From DATCZS01 sp036525795 (GTDB lineage Bacteria; Actinomycetota; Acidimicrobiia; Spongiisociales; ZC4RG35): a stretch of DNA of 14,156 nucleotides. Position 1 is the stretch's first letter, and every line of letters begins with the position of its first letter. The notes beneath the pieces are model-generated. The model had not been told where the DNA came from, searched no databases, and worked only from the letters and a program-made list of their open reading frames with translations. The stretch covers positions 1-14,156 of the forward strand of contig DATCZS010000157.1 of the NCBI GenBank assembly GCA_036525795.1, in the 5' to 3' direction. Below are positions 7,015 through 13,986 of the stretch, one piece after another. The translations under genes were made by a program, and so were the position numbers.

Positions 7015-7025
7015 CGAGGCGCCCC

Positions 7026-7910
7026 TCAGACGACCTGAGGTGTGGGGGCGTCGGGAGCGACGGCGTGGGTCACCTGCTGGATGATGGCGATCGCCGCCAC
7101 CACGAGGATTCCCCCCACCACCTGGGCGGCGATGAGCGCCTGGCCGAGCGCCACCCAGGCGACTCCGGCGGCCACCACCGGTTCGGCGGTGGCGATGACC
7201 CCCACCCGGCCGGGGTCGGCATGTCGGAGGGCGGCGATCTCCAGGAGGAAGGGGGCGGCGGTCCCGCCCACCGCCACCCAGATCAACTGCGCCCACACCG
7301 TGCCGGAGACGTCCGGTATCGACACCGGGACGGCCAGCACCCAGAGGAGGGCCGAGACTGCGAACCCGGCGGCGGCGATCGTCAGGCCCGGGGCTCGCCG
7401 CCCGAGTCTCTCGCCGACGATCAGATAGCCGGCGAATGTCGCCGCGGCCCCCAGACCGGCCAGGACTCCGATCGGATCGAGGCCATCGAGGTCCCAGGCG
7501 CGCGTCATCAGCGCCGTCCCCGCGACGGCCGCGCCGGCCGCCATCCACGCCGCAGCCGGAACCGTTCGTCGTTGCACGACCCTCATCCACACCAGCACGA
7601 GGCTGGGCCCGAGGAACTGGAGGGTCACCCCGGGGCCGACGCCAAGACGATCGATCGCCCAGTAGTAGGTGATCGTCACCCCTGCCAGGAGTCCTCCCAT
7701 CAGCACCAGGTCGAAACGCATGCCGGCCGTCCGCGTCTGGCGCCTGGCGTAGGCCACGCCGACGAGGATCACCGCCGCTCCGATCGATCGATACTGCGCC
7801 ACCACCACCGGATCCACCGATTCGAAGGCGTCGGCCGCCACCACCCCGGACACGCCGAACAGCACGGCTGCGACGATCGCCATCCACGTTCCACGGTTCG
7901 CGGGTCTCAC
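7026..7910 (-). CDS. EamA-family (DMT) transporter
   Basis: A 294-residue integral membrane protein with about ten hydrophobic helices arranged as two EamA halves (residues about 8-135 and 150-280). The second half carries the typical GTAAPFLLEIAALRHADPGRVGVIATAEPVVAAG stretch, in which the conserved Glu and Pro near EPVVAA are family hallmarks. Relatives such as RhtA and YdcZ-like carriers export amino acids or metabolites; the substrate is not predictable. The start is GTG at 7910, with CACAAT eight bases upstream; ATG 7883 is an alternative that would shorten the N-terminus by nine residues. It is the first gene of a two-gene unit with the ASCH protein and is divergent from the hydrolase at 7997. 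Confidence 0.87.
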   Translation of the reverse strand: MRPANRGTWMAIVAAVLFGVSGVVAADAFESVDPVVVAQYRSIGAAVILVGVAYARRQTRTAGMRFDLVLMGGLLAGVTITYYWAIDRLGVGPGVTLQFLGPSLVLVWMRVVQRRTVPAAAWMAAGAAVAGTALMTRAWDLDGLDPIGVLAGLGAAATFAGYLIVGERLGRRAPGLTIAAAGFAVSALLWVLAVPVSIPDVSGTVWAQLIWVAVGGTAAPFLLEIAALRHADPGRVGVIATAEPVVAAGVAWVALGQALIAAQVVGGILVVAAIAIIQQVTHAVAPDAPTPQVV

Positions 7911-7982
7911 GGCCAGGGATTGTGGCCCGGACGGCCCCTCCAGGCGAGCGGGACCGGTGTCCGCCTAGCGCTCCGACCCCTC

Positions 7983-7988
7983 TAGCCT
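7983..7988 (+). promoter_or_regulatory. Candidate -10 box of the hydrolase gene (leaderless)
   Basis: TAGCCT stands eight bases before the GTG at 7997 and supports that GTG as the start over longer in-frame alternatives. No ribosome binding site is needed if the transcript begins at the start codon. Confidence 0.45.
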
Positions 7989-7996
7989 CCCTGGCC

Positions 7997-8644
7997 GTGG
8001 TCTCCGATACCGCATACTTCGTGTCGCCTTCCGCCGGGCCGGGCCCCGGTGTGCTCGTGCTCCACTCGTGGTGGGGCCTCAACGGGTTCTTCCGGCGGCT
8101 GGCAGACCGTCTGGCGGACGAGGGCTACACGGTGCTCGTTCCCGACCTCAACTTCGGCGAGGTGTTCGAAGACGCCGACCAGGCGCGGGAGCATCTCGAG
8201 TCGGCAGACGCCGACCGATTGGCAGGCCTGACCCTGACGTCTGCCCAGCTTCTCCAGGAGAAGGCGGCAGATCCCGGGTCGCCGGTGGCGGTGGTGGGGT
8301 TCTCGATGGGGGCGTCCCTCGGGCTGTGGGCATCTGTGAGGATCCCGCAGGTCATCGGGTCGGTTGCGGCGTTCTACGGCTCACAGTCGATCGACTTCGC
8401 CGGTTCGCGCGCCGAATACCAGATCCACCTGGCGGACAGGGATGCGTGGGTCGACCCGGACGAGGCGGCGTTCATGGAGGCCACCATCGGACTCGAGGAG
8501 CGCCCCGTCGAGGTGCATCGCTATCCCGGCACCGAGCACTGGTTCTTCGAGCAGGGGGTGGACACCCACCATCCGGAGGCCGCGGACCTGGCGTGGAACC
8601 GGCTGATGGGATTCCTCGGCCGAAACCTGCCGGCCACCTCCTGA
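7997..8644 (+). CDS. Dienelactone hydrolase family alpha/beta hydrolase
   Basis: A 215-residue cytoplasmic hydrolase of standard family length. The N-terminal strand GPGVLVLHSWWGLN (residues 16-29) is typical of dienelactone hydrolases. The nucleophile elbow GFSMGAS puts Ser103 where classical dienelactone hydrolase has Cys. Asp149 (HLADRDAW) and His181 (YPGTEHWFFE) complete the triad. The Ser form suggests a general esterase or lactonase rather than true dienelactone turnover; the substrate is unknown. The GTG start is chosen because the domain begins at once and the TAGCCT box sits eight bases upstream. An in-frame extension to 7922 would run through that promoter and adds no domain. It converges on the class V PLP gene with a 4-bp gap. 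Confidence 0.88.
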   Translation: MVSDTAYFVSPSAGPGPGVLVLHSWWGLNGFFRRLADRLADEGYTVLVPDLNFGEVFEDADQAREHLESADADRLAGLTLTSAQLLQEKAADPGSPVAVVGFSMGASLGLWASVRIPQVIGSVAAFYGSQSIDFAGSRAEYQIHLADRDAWVDPDEAAFMEATIGLEERPVEVHRYPGTEHWFFEQGVDTHHPEAADLAWNRLMGFLGRNLPATS

Positions 8645-8648
8645 GCCC

Positions 8649-10319
8649 TCAGCGGGCGACGTCGCCGGGGAGCGCGAACCACCGCAGGGATTCGGCGTCT
8701 GCCGGAAGCGGGTTCCCGTCGACGAGTTCGGGTGTGGTCGACGTCATGATCTCGACGGCCTCGGCCAGATAGTCGGGGAATCGCGTCGCGGGCTGGCGGT
8801 GGACCTCCCCGCTGACGGTGTCGCCGGTGAAATCGACTTCGTGAAGGCTCATCGGCGGCTCGGGGATGCCGTCGCGATGCCGCCACAGGGCGGTCTCGGT
8901 CTCGAACCGGTACAGGGGGAGCATGCGCCAGCCATGAGTGGCGATCAGGGCGACGGCCTCGACGATGAATCGGAACTCCTCCTCGGAGATGAAGTAGTTG
9001 AAGTTGACCCTGACCCATCCAGGCTTGATCACCTCGCACCCCAGGGTGATCTGGTGCTCGAACCTGTGGGAGGTCTCGAGGTCGATGCCGAGGAGGCGGT
9101 GGCCGTAGGGTCCGGCACAGGAGCAGCCTCCTCTCGCCTGGATCCCGAAGAGGTCGTTGAGGAGCGCCACCACGAAGTTGTGGTGGAGGTAGCGGTCTGC
9201 TCCGTGGCGGATGACGAACGACACGATCGACAGCCGTTCGGCGTCCGGATTCCCGAGGATCCGGATGTCGGCGTGCTCGGACCAGGCGGCGATCGCACGG
9301 CGGATGAAGTCCTCCTCACGGGTGCGGATGGTCTCTGCGCCGACCGTCTCCTTCAGTTTGAACACCAGCCCCGCCCTGATCGACTCGATGATCGCCGGTG
9401 TCCCCCCTTCCTCCCGATGCTCCGGGTCGTCGAGGTATCGGTGTTCGCTCGGGTTGACGTACGCCACCGTGCCTCCGCCGGGCACGGATGGCACCTTGTT
9501 GCGCAGCAGGTCGCGGCGGGCGACGAGTACCCCGGGCGTCCCGGGTCCGCCGATGAACTTGTGCGGGGAGATGAAGACGGCGTCCTTGTAGTCGTCGCCG
9601 TGGGTGTCGGGTGAGCGCATCTCGATGGCGACGTACGGAGCGGCGGCGGCGAAGTCCCAGAAGCTGAGGGCTCCGTGCCGGTGGAGCAGCGAGGAGATGG
9701 CACGGGTGTCGCTGATGATGCCGGTCACATTGGAGGCAGCGGAGAACGACCCGATCCGGAGGGGACGATCGGCGTGTTCGCGCAATCGGCGCTCGAGGTC
9801 CTCGAGGTCGATGTGGCCGTCCGCGTCCTCGGCGATCTCGATCACGTCTGCGATCGATTCACGCCACGGCAGTTCGTTGGAATGGTGCTCGTACGGGCCG
9901 ACGAACACCACCGGACGACGGCCGGCCGGGATGTTGGACGAGAGGCCGTGGAGTTCGTCGAGCTCGGCGGGGATGCGGATTCCGAGGATCGTGATCATCC
10001 GGTCGATCGCCCCCGTGGAACCGGAGCCGGCGAAGATGACGGCGTGCTCGCGGTGGGTGGCGCCCACGCAGGTCCGGATGATGTCGCGGGCGTCTTCGCG
10101 AAACCGGGTGGTCTGCAGCCCTGTCCCCGAGGTCTCCGTGTGGGTGTTCGCATACAGGGGGAGCACTCGCTCCCGGATGTAGTCCTCGACGAAGTCGAGA
10201 GACCGCCCGGATGCGGTGTAGTCGGCATAGGTGACCCGGCGCAGCCCGAATGGCGTCATCACCGCCGTGTCGGAGCCGATCACCGCCTTGCGGATCCGTT
10301 CGACCAGGGTTTCCGGCAT
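8649..10319 (-). CDS. SufS-like class V aminotransferase-fold PLP enzyme
   Basis: A 556-residue enzyme, longer than SufS (about 410). PLP-binding features are clear: Lys254 in ISPHKFIGGPG forms the Schiff base, Asp222 (WDFAAAAPYV) binds the pyridine nitrogen, His145 (GPYEHHSNELPW) stacks on the ring, and GSGSTGAID (98-106) is the phosphate loop. ARGGCSCAGPYGH (residues 395-407) supplies Cys399 and Cys401 at the place of the cysteine desulfurase nucleophile loop. About 115 residues after position 440 form an extension I do not recognise. It may be a cysteine desulfurase or lyase, or a transaminase; the substrate is not fixed by sequence. ATG 10319 is preceded by TACCCT six bases upstream, so a leaderless start is likely. 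No sulfur-cluster genes are adjacent. Confidence 0.85.
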   Translation of the reverse strand: MPETLVERIRKAVIGSDTAVMTPFGLRRVTYADYTASGRSLDFVEDYIRERVLPLYANTHTETSGTGLQTTRFREDARDIIRTCVGATHREHAVIFAGSGSTGAIDRMITILGIRIPAELDELHGLSSNIPAGRRPVVFVGPYEHHSNELPWRESIADVIEIAEDADGHIDLEDLERRLREHADRPLRIGSFSAASNVTGIISDTRAISSLLHRHGALSFWDFAAAAPYVAIEMRSPDTHGDDYKDAVFISPHKFIGGPGTPGVLVARRDLLRNKVPSVPGGGTVAYVNPSEHRYLDDPEHREEGGTPAIIESIRAGLVFKLKETVGAETIRTREEDFIRRAIAAWSEHADIRILGNPDAERLSIVSFVIRHGADRYLHHNFVVALLNDLFGIQARGGCSCAGPYGHRLLGIDLETSHRFEHQITLGCEVIKPGWVRVNFNYFISEEEFRFIVEAVALIATHGWRMLPLYRFETETALWRHRDGIPEPPMSLHEVDFTGDTVSGEVHRQPATRFPDYLAEAVEIMTSTTPELVDGNPLPADAESLRWFALPGDVAR

Positions 10320-10325
10320 CGGCGG

Positions 10326-10331
10326 AGGGTA
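10326..10331 (-). promoter_or_regulatory. Candidate -10 box of the PLP enzyme gene (leaderless)
   Basis: TACCCT on the minus strand, six bases upstream of the ATG at 10319. It gives the PLP gene its own promoter, 58 bp downstream of the membrane protein gene on the same strand. Confidence 0.42.
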
Positions 10332-10377
10332 CAACGGGTGGTAGTCCGAGATGCGCCGAGAGCCGCCCGGCGAAGGA

Positions 10378-10986
10378 TCAGGTGCCGGGCAGCCGGCCAC
10401 CGATGTCGAGGCGCGGCAGGAAGAACTGGACCAGCGGTCCGATCATGAGGGTGAATGCGATCGTGCCGGCGCCGACGGTGCCCCCCAGCAGCCACCCTCC
10501 GGCGAGGGCGCTTCCCTCGATCAGCGTCCTTGTGAGTCGCAGCGACGGGCCGCGACGGGCGATGCCGGTCATCAGGCCGTCGCGGGGCCCCGGCCCCAGT
10601 CCGGCCCCGATGTAGAAGCCCGAGCCGAGCCCGACCACCACGATCCCCCCGAACGTCAGCGTCCATCGCCAGACCGGCGCCGTGACTGCCGGCATCACGG
10701 CGATGGTCAGGTCGATGAAGAGCCCCACGAGCAGGGCATTGGCGACGGTGCCCGGTCCGGGCCGTTCGCGCAACGGGATCCACACGATGAGTACCAGGAA
10801 CCCGACGACGATGCCCGCCTGTCCGATCCTCAGGGGGGTGTTGCGGGCGATCCCCTGGTGGAGCACCTCCCAGGCCGGGAGGCCGAGGTCGGCCACGACC
10901 ATCAGCCCGAGCCCGAACCCGAACAGGAACAGGCCGAACAGGAGTCGGATGAGCCGGGGACCGACCGGAGGGGGGATGAGGCGCAC
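10378..10986 (-). CDS. YczE/YitT-like integral membrane protein
   Basis: A 202-residue protein with about five to six hydrophobic helices. The family signature is visible as GFGLGLMVVADLGLPAWEVLHQGIA (residues about 22-47), and a related half later as GSGFYIGAGLGPGPRDGLMTGIARR, the duplicated G-L-G-P/A-W/R-D/E pattern of the YczE/YyaS/YitT group. The molecular function of this group is not established. The start is GTG at 10986, six bases after TAGCCT on the minus strand. It is divergent from the LigD-type polymerase gene with 72 bp between starts, and the PLP enzyme follows it on the same strand. Confidence 0.82.
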   Translation of the reverse strand: MRLIPPPVGPRLIRLLFGLFLFGFGLGLMVVADLGLPAWEVLHQGIARNTPLRIGQAGIVVGFLVLIVWIPLRERPGPGTVANALLVGLFIDLTIAVMPAVTAPVWRWTLTFGGIVVVGLGSGFYIGAGLGPGPRDGLMTGIARRGPSLRLTRTLIEGSALAGGWLLGGTVGAGTIAFTLMIGPLVQFFLPRLDIGGRLPGT

Positions 10987-10992
10987 CGGGGC

Positions 10993-10998
10993 AGGCTA
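10993..10998 (-). promoter_or_regulatory. Candidate -10 box of the YczE-like gene (leaderless)
   Basis: TAGCCT on the minus strand, six bases before the GTG at 10986. It is the same hexamer as at the hydrolase gene and decides the GTG start here. Confidence 0.47.
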
Positions 10999-11046
10999 GA
11001 GAGAAGCGACACCGCGGCGAGGCAAGAGAGCCACGAAACCGATCGC

Positions 11047-11052
11047 TACATT
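11047..11052 (+). promoter_or_regulatory. Candidate -10 box of the LigD-type gene (leaderless)
   Basis: TACATT lies six bases before the ATG at 11059, with only CCTGGG between. It sets the start inside a much longer open frame whose upstream part overlaps the opposite-strand membrane gene. Confidence 0.5.
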
Positions 11053-11058
11053 CCTGGG

Positions 11059-12075
11059 ATGGCCAGAGACGAGACCGTTGTCGACGTCGGCGGCGAACAG
11101 GTGAGGATCTCGTCTCCCGGCCGGGTGGTCTTCCCCCGTCAGGGCTGGACGAAGATGGATGTGGTGGATCACTTCGTCGCGGTGGCCGAAGGCGCCGCCA
11201 GGGGGATCTCCGGCCGACCCACGATGTTGAAGCGCTACATGCAGAGTGTCGAGGAGCTTCCCGTGTATCACAAGCGGGCGGCGCCCAACACCCCGTTCGA
11301 CACCGTCGACATCCGGTTCCCGTCCCAGCGGCCGGGCCGAATGAACGTTCCCCGCACCCGGGCGGACGTCGTGAGGCTCGCCCAGCTCGGCTGCCTGGAC
11401 TTCCACCCGTGGCCGGTTCGGGCCGAGGACGTCGATCATCCTGACGAGCTGCGCATCGACTTCGATCCCACTCCCGGGTTTGGATTCGAAGACGTGCGCA
11501 CCGCAGCGGCCGGGGCAAAGGAGCTGTTCGACGAGCTGGGGATGGTGTCCTGGCCGAAGACATCGGGGAGTCGCGGCATCCACGTGTACGTGCGCATCGA
11601 GCCGATCTGGGACTTCGTCGCGGTGCGGAGAGCTGTGCTCGCATTCGCCCGGGAACTCGAGCGACGTCGACCGGACCTGGTGACGACCGAGTGGTGGAAG
11701 GAGGAGCGCCGGGGGGTGTTCCTCGACTTCAACCAGATGGCCCGTGACAAGACGGTCTCCTCGGCGTACGGCGTCAGGCCGACCGGGTACGTGTCCGCCC
11801 CGTTCGCCTGGGGCGAGCTGGGCGACGTGACCATCGAGGACTTCCCGATGGACCGGTTCGCCCGCGACCGGTATGCCGCCGTCGGTGACCTCACGGACGG
11901 GATCGACGCATCCCCCGCCCGGATCGACACACTGCTCGAGTGGGTGGTTCGCGATCAGCAGGATTTCGGGCTCGGGGACGCCCCCTGGCCGCCCCACTAC
12001 CCCAAACAGCCCGGCGAACCGCCCCGGGTGCAACCCTCGAAGAGGCGCCACCCCGACGACGAGAACCGGCGATGA
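11059..12075 (+). CDS. Stand-alone LigD-type primase-polymerase (PolDom)
   Basis: A 338-residue archaeo-eukaryotic-primase-superfamily polymerase. The metal site is complete: Asp134 and Asp136 (RIDFDPTPG) and Asp223 (VFLDFNQMARDKT). The nucleotide-binding loop PKTSGSRGIHVYV (166-178) and the SSAYGVRPTGYVSAPFAWGEL segment (234-254) are typical LigD polymerase features. In mycobacteria and Pseudomonas this domain fills gaps and adds ribonucleotides during Ku-dependent end joining; independent versions act in gap or excision repair. No ligase or nuclease domain is attached and no Ku gene is in the window. The tail is basic (PSKRR at 326-330, ENRR at the end). ATG 11059 is fixed by the TACATT box and by the start of homology. 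It overlaps the methyltransferase by ATGA. Confidence 0.92.
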   Translation: MARDETVVDVGGEQVRISSPGRVVFPRQGWTKMDVVDHFVAVAEGAARGISGRPTMLKRYMQSVEELPVYHKRAAPNTPFDTVDIRFPSQRPGRMNVPRTRADVVRLAQLGCLDFHPWPVRAEDVDHPDELRIDFDPTPGFGFEDVRTAAAGAKELFDELGMVSWPKTSGSRGIHVYVRIEPIWDFVAVRRAVLAFARELERRRPDLVTTEWWKEERRGVFLDFNQMARDKTVSSAYGVRPTGYVSAPFAWGELGDVTIEDFPMDRFARDRYAAVGDLTDGIDASPARIDTLLEWVVRDQQDFGLGDAPWPPHYPKQPGEPPRVQPSKRRHPDDENRR

Positions 12076-12854
12076 GTGGGGAGTTCGACGCACCCGACTA
12101 CGTGGAGGAGAACCGCCGCCTCTGGAATGCCGGCGCCGCAGAGTGGGTGGCGGCGGGTGAGCGGAACTGGTCGCTGACCGAGCCGGTGTGGGGCACGTGG
12201 GGGATCGCCGAATCCGAGCTGGCGATGCTCCCCCCCGACATGTCGGGCATGCGGGCGATCGAACTCGGCTGCGGGACGGGCTACGTCTCGTGCTGGATGG
12301 CCAGGCGGGGGGCGGCCGTCACGGGCGTCGACGTGTCCGAGGAGCAGCTGGCGACCGCCCGGCGGATGGCGACACACCACGATCTCTCCGTCGAGTGGAT
12401 CCACGCCAACGCCGAGCGTGTGCCAAAGCCGGATCGATCCTTCGACTTCGCCATCAGCGAATACGGGGTGGCGCTGTGGGCCGCACCCGAGCGCTGGTTG
12501 GCCGAGGCGGCCCGGCTGCTCGTCCCGGGAGGGCGACTGGCGTTTCTCACCGCCCACCCGTTGGCGATGATCTGCCTTCCCCCAGACGGTTCGCCCGTCT
12601 CCGAGAGTCTGCACCGTCCCTACTTCGGCATGCACCGCTTCGATTGGACTGAGGTGGAGATCGACCCGGGTGGCGTGGAGTTCAACCTCACGATCTCCGA
12701 CTGGTTCGCGCTGGTGGTCGACTCGGGTTTCCGGGTGGAGGACCTGAAGGAGCCGCGGAGCCGGAACGATGGCCCCGAGATTCCTTTCTCGGTGCCGGCA
12801 GCATGGGCCCACCGGTATCCGTCTGAGCTGGTGATCAAGGCGGTTCGGCTGTAG
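12072..12854 (+). CDS. Class I SAM-dependent methyltransferase
   Basis: A 260-residue protein with the Rossmann methyltransferase motifs: motif I AIELGCGTGYVSCWMARRG (residues about 61-79), motif II VTGVDVSEEQLATARRMA, a DFAISEYGVALW motif IV-like segment and an ARLLVPGGRLAFL motif VI. A Met-Ser-Gly-Glu-Phe start and an N-terminal helix (YVEENRRLWNAGAAEW) match small-molecule methyltransferases of the Methyltransf_11 kind. The substrate cannot be told. The ATG overlaps the stop of the LigD-type gene (ATGA), so the two are translationally coupled. A strong hairpin follows the stop. Confidence 0.9.
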   Translation: MSGEFDAPDYVEENRRLWNAGAAEWVAAGERNWSLTEPVWGTWGIAESELAMLPPDMSGMRAIELGCGTGYVSCWMARRGAAVTGVDVSEEQLATARRMATHHDLSVEWIHANAERVPKPDRSFDFAISEYGVALWAAPERWLAEAARLLVPGGRLAFLTAHPLAMICLPPDGSPVSESLHRPYFGMHRFDWTEVEIDPGGVEFNLTISDWFALVVDSGFRVEDLKEPRSRNDGPEIPFSVPAAWAHRYPSELVIKAVRL

Positions 12855-12862
12855 GCGCGCCG

Positions 12863-12886
12863 GGGGCCCGGGATCGCCCGGGCCCC
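12863..12886. terminator. Perfect 10-bp GC hairpin between converging genes
   Basis: GGGGCCCGGG (12863-12872) is followed by ATCG and then its exact reverse complement (12877-12886). It lies in the 46-bp gap between the methyltransferase stop and the membrane protein stop, so it likely ends transcription from both sides. No T-tract is present. Confidence 0.6.
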
Positions 12887-12900
12887 GAATCTGCGGGTTG

Positions 12901-13518
12901 TCAGACCGTGACAGGAACCGGCGGCGCCGCCGTCGGCGGGGTGTCGCCGTGCTCCCTGCGGAGGGCAAACCACAGCAGCAGACCGCCAAACAGCGCCATG
13001 CCGGCCCCGATCGTGCCGGTGACGCCGGCCGCGGCCCGGAACGGGGCGGCGGTCACCTGCGCGTCGATCGTGAGGTCGAGCGTCTCCGCATCCGGGCCAA
13101 CCATCACCAGCGACCAGTCGCCCTGTCTCATGTCGAAGGCGATGCTGGCGGTGCTTCCCGTGTCGGAAGCGACCCAGGCGATGTGATCGACGGTGGCGAG
13201 GTCGAGGTTGTTCGTGACGGCATGGATGGCGCCCGTGTCGGCGATACCGATGAAGACATCTTCCCCTCCGGGGGATCGAACGGTGATCGTGGCGTCACCC
13301 AGTTCGTCGACGAAGGGCCCCCGGTCGGAGCGATCGAAGATCTCGAAGTCTTCGACCACCACCGCCCCGCGATCGGTCTCCACCTGGATCTGGGGGAGAT
13401 CGACCATGTCGGATCGTCCGATCCAGGAGACCAGGCCGACAGAGAGGGCGATGAGTATCACGCCGATGGTGGCTGCGACGGTGCCGGCGGCACCCATGAG
13501 GATCTTGATTGCTTTCAT
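12901..13518 (-). CDS. Two-helix membrane protein with an extracytoplasmic domain
   Basis: A 205-residue protein. An N-terminal hydrophobic helix (about residues 8-32) is followed by a roughly 130-residue polar domain and a second helix (about 164-187), ending in a short Pro/Thr-rich tail. The central part (DVFIGIADTGAIHAV and later IAWVASDTGS...RQGDWSLVMVGPDAE) resembles, from memory, an uncharacterised actinobacterial membrane family with VFVGIA and WVASASG patterns. No function is known to me. Both ends of the polar domain are anchored, so it should face outside the cytoplasm. The ATG at 13518 shares a base with the stop of the small upstream gene (TGATG), so they form a coupled pair. Confidence 0.75.
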   Translation of the reverse strand: MKAIKILMGAAGTVAATIGVILIALSVGLVSWIGRSDMVDLPQIQVETDRGAVVVEDFEIFDRSDRGPFVDELGDATITVRSPGGEDVFIGIADTGAIHAVTNNLDLATVDHIAWVASDTGSTASIAFDMRQGDWSLVMVGPDAETLDLTIDAQVTAAPFRAAAGVTGTIGAGMALFGGLLLWFALRREHGDTPPTAAPPVPVTV

Positions 13519-13655
13519 CAGTTGGTTTCCTTTCGTTCTCTCTTGTCGAAGAGGGCGACGCCGGTCGCCACGAGGGCGGCGGCCACTCCGCCGATCATCC
13601 GGTCATCCCGCCGATGCTCGAGGCGGTCTGTGGTGAGAGCGGGTGTGTCTTGCAT
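13518..13655 (-). CDS. Small single-helix membrane protein, PspC-like start
   Basis: A 45-residue protein: a charged N-terminus (DRLEHRRDD), one hydrophobic helix about residues 20-36 (MIGGVAAALVATGVALF) and a charged tail (DKRERKETN). RRDDRMIGGVAAAL looks like the first turn of a PspC domain, but the rest of that domain is absent, so it is not called PspC. ATG 13655 has GGAGAG about nine bases upstream. A longer in-frame start at 13784 would run into the hairpin repeats and was rejected. Its stop overlaps the start of the 205-residue membrane protein. It could be a small subunit or partner of that protein. Confidence 0.55.
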   Translation of the reverse strand: MQDTPALTTDRLEHRRDDRMIGGVAAALVATGVALFDKRERKETN

Positions 13656-13741
13656 GCCACCACTCTCCGCCACCGTCGGTGCCCCGTCGATTGGGTATGA
13701 CCCCCTCGTGACCCTGATCCCCTCAGGGTCTGGTCGGGATC

Positions 13742-13763
13742 GTCCCCCACTTCCGTGGGGGAC
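13742..13763. repeat. Hairpin with a perfect 9-bp stem
   Basis: GTCCCCCAC (13742-13750), loop TTCC, then the exact complement GTGGGGGAC (13755-13763); C13741 and G13764 extend the stem to 10 bp. The same CCCCCAC/GTGGGGG core recurs in each 62-bp unit further on. Confidence 0.6.
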
Positions 13764-13788
13764 GGGTTTCCACCCGGGAGGCAATGGT

Positions 13789-13885
13789 CCCCCAGCTGTG
13801 CCGGGGGGAGGGGTCCGGGATGGTCCCCCAGCTGTGCTGGGGGGATGATGTCCGCGTGGCGATGGTCCCCCAGCTGTGCTGGGGG
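13789..13885. repeat. Three direct copies of a CCCCCAGC-TGT-GCTGGGGG hairpin
   Basis: Copies start at 13789, 13825 and 13867, each preceded by ATGGT. Each folds as an 8-bp stem with a TGT loop; the first has one base changed in the right arm (GCCGGGGG). The spacings are 36 and 42 bp, so this is a dispersed short repeat rather than a strict tandem. Confidence 0.7.
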
Positions 13886-13892
13886 AAGGGGT

Positions 13893-13915
13893 CCCCGCTG
13901 CCGGAGGCAGTGGGG
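13893..13915. repeat. Hairpin with a 10-bp stem and GGA loop
   Basis: CCCCGCTGCC (13893-13902) pairs with GGCAGTGGGG (13906-13915), including one G-T wobble, around a GGA loop. It follows directly after the three CCCCCAGC hairpins. Confidence 0.5.
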
Positions 13916-13986
13916 TAGGGGGATGGTTCTCACCCGGGGGAAGGGGGTTGGGTGGCGCGCGGGTTGGGCGATGGTGGGTGAGACCG

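Noticed and set aside
7015..8082. N-terminal extension of the ASCH frame on the minus strand
   Set aside because: It overlaps the EamA gene in another frame and is Gly/Arg-rich; ATG 7014 has a clear ribosome binding site.
10351..11058. N-terminal extension of the LigD-type frame
   Set aside because: It is low-complexity, antisense to the YczE-like gene and lies upstream of a good TACATT box directly before ATG 11059.
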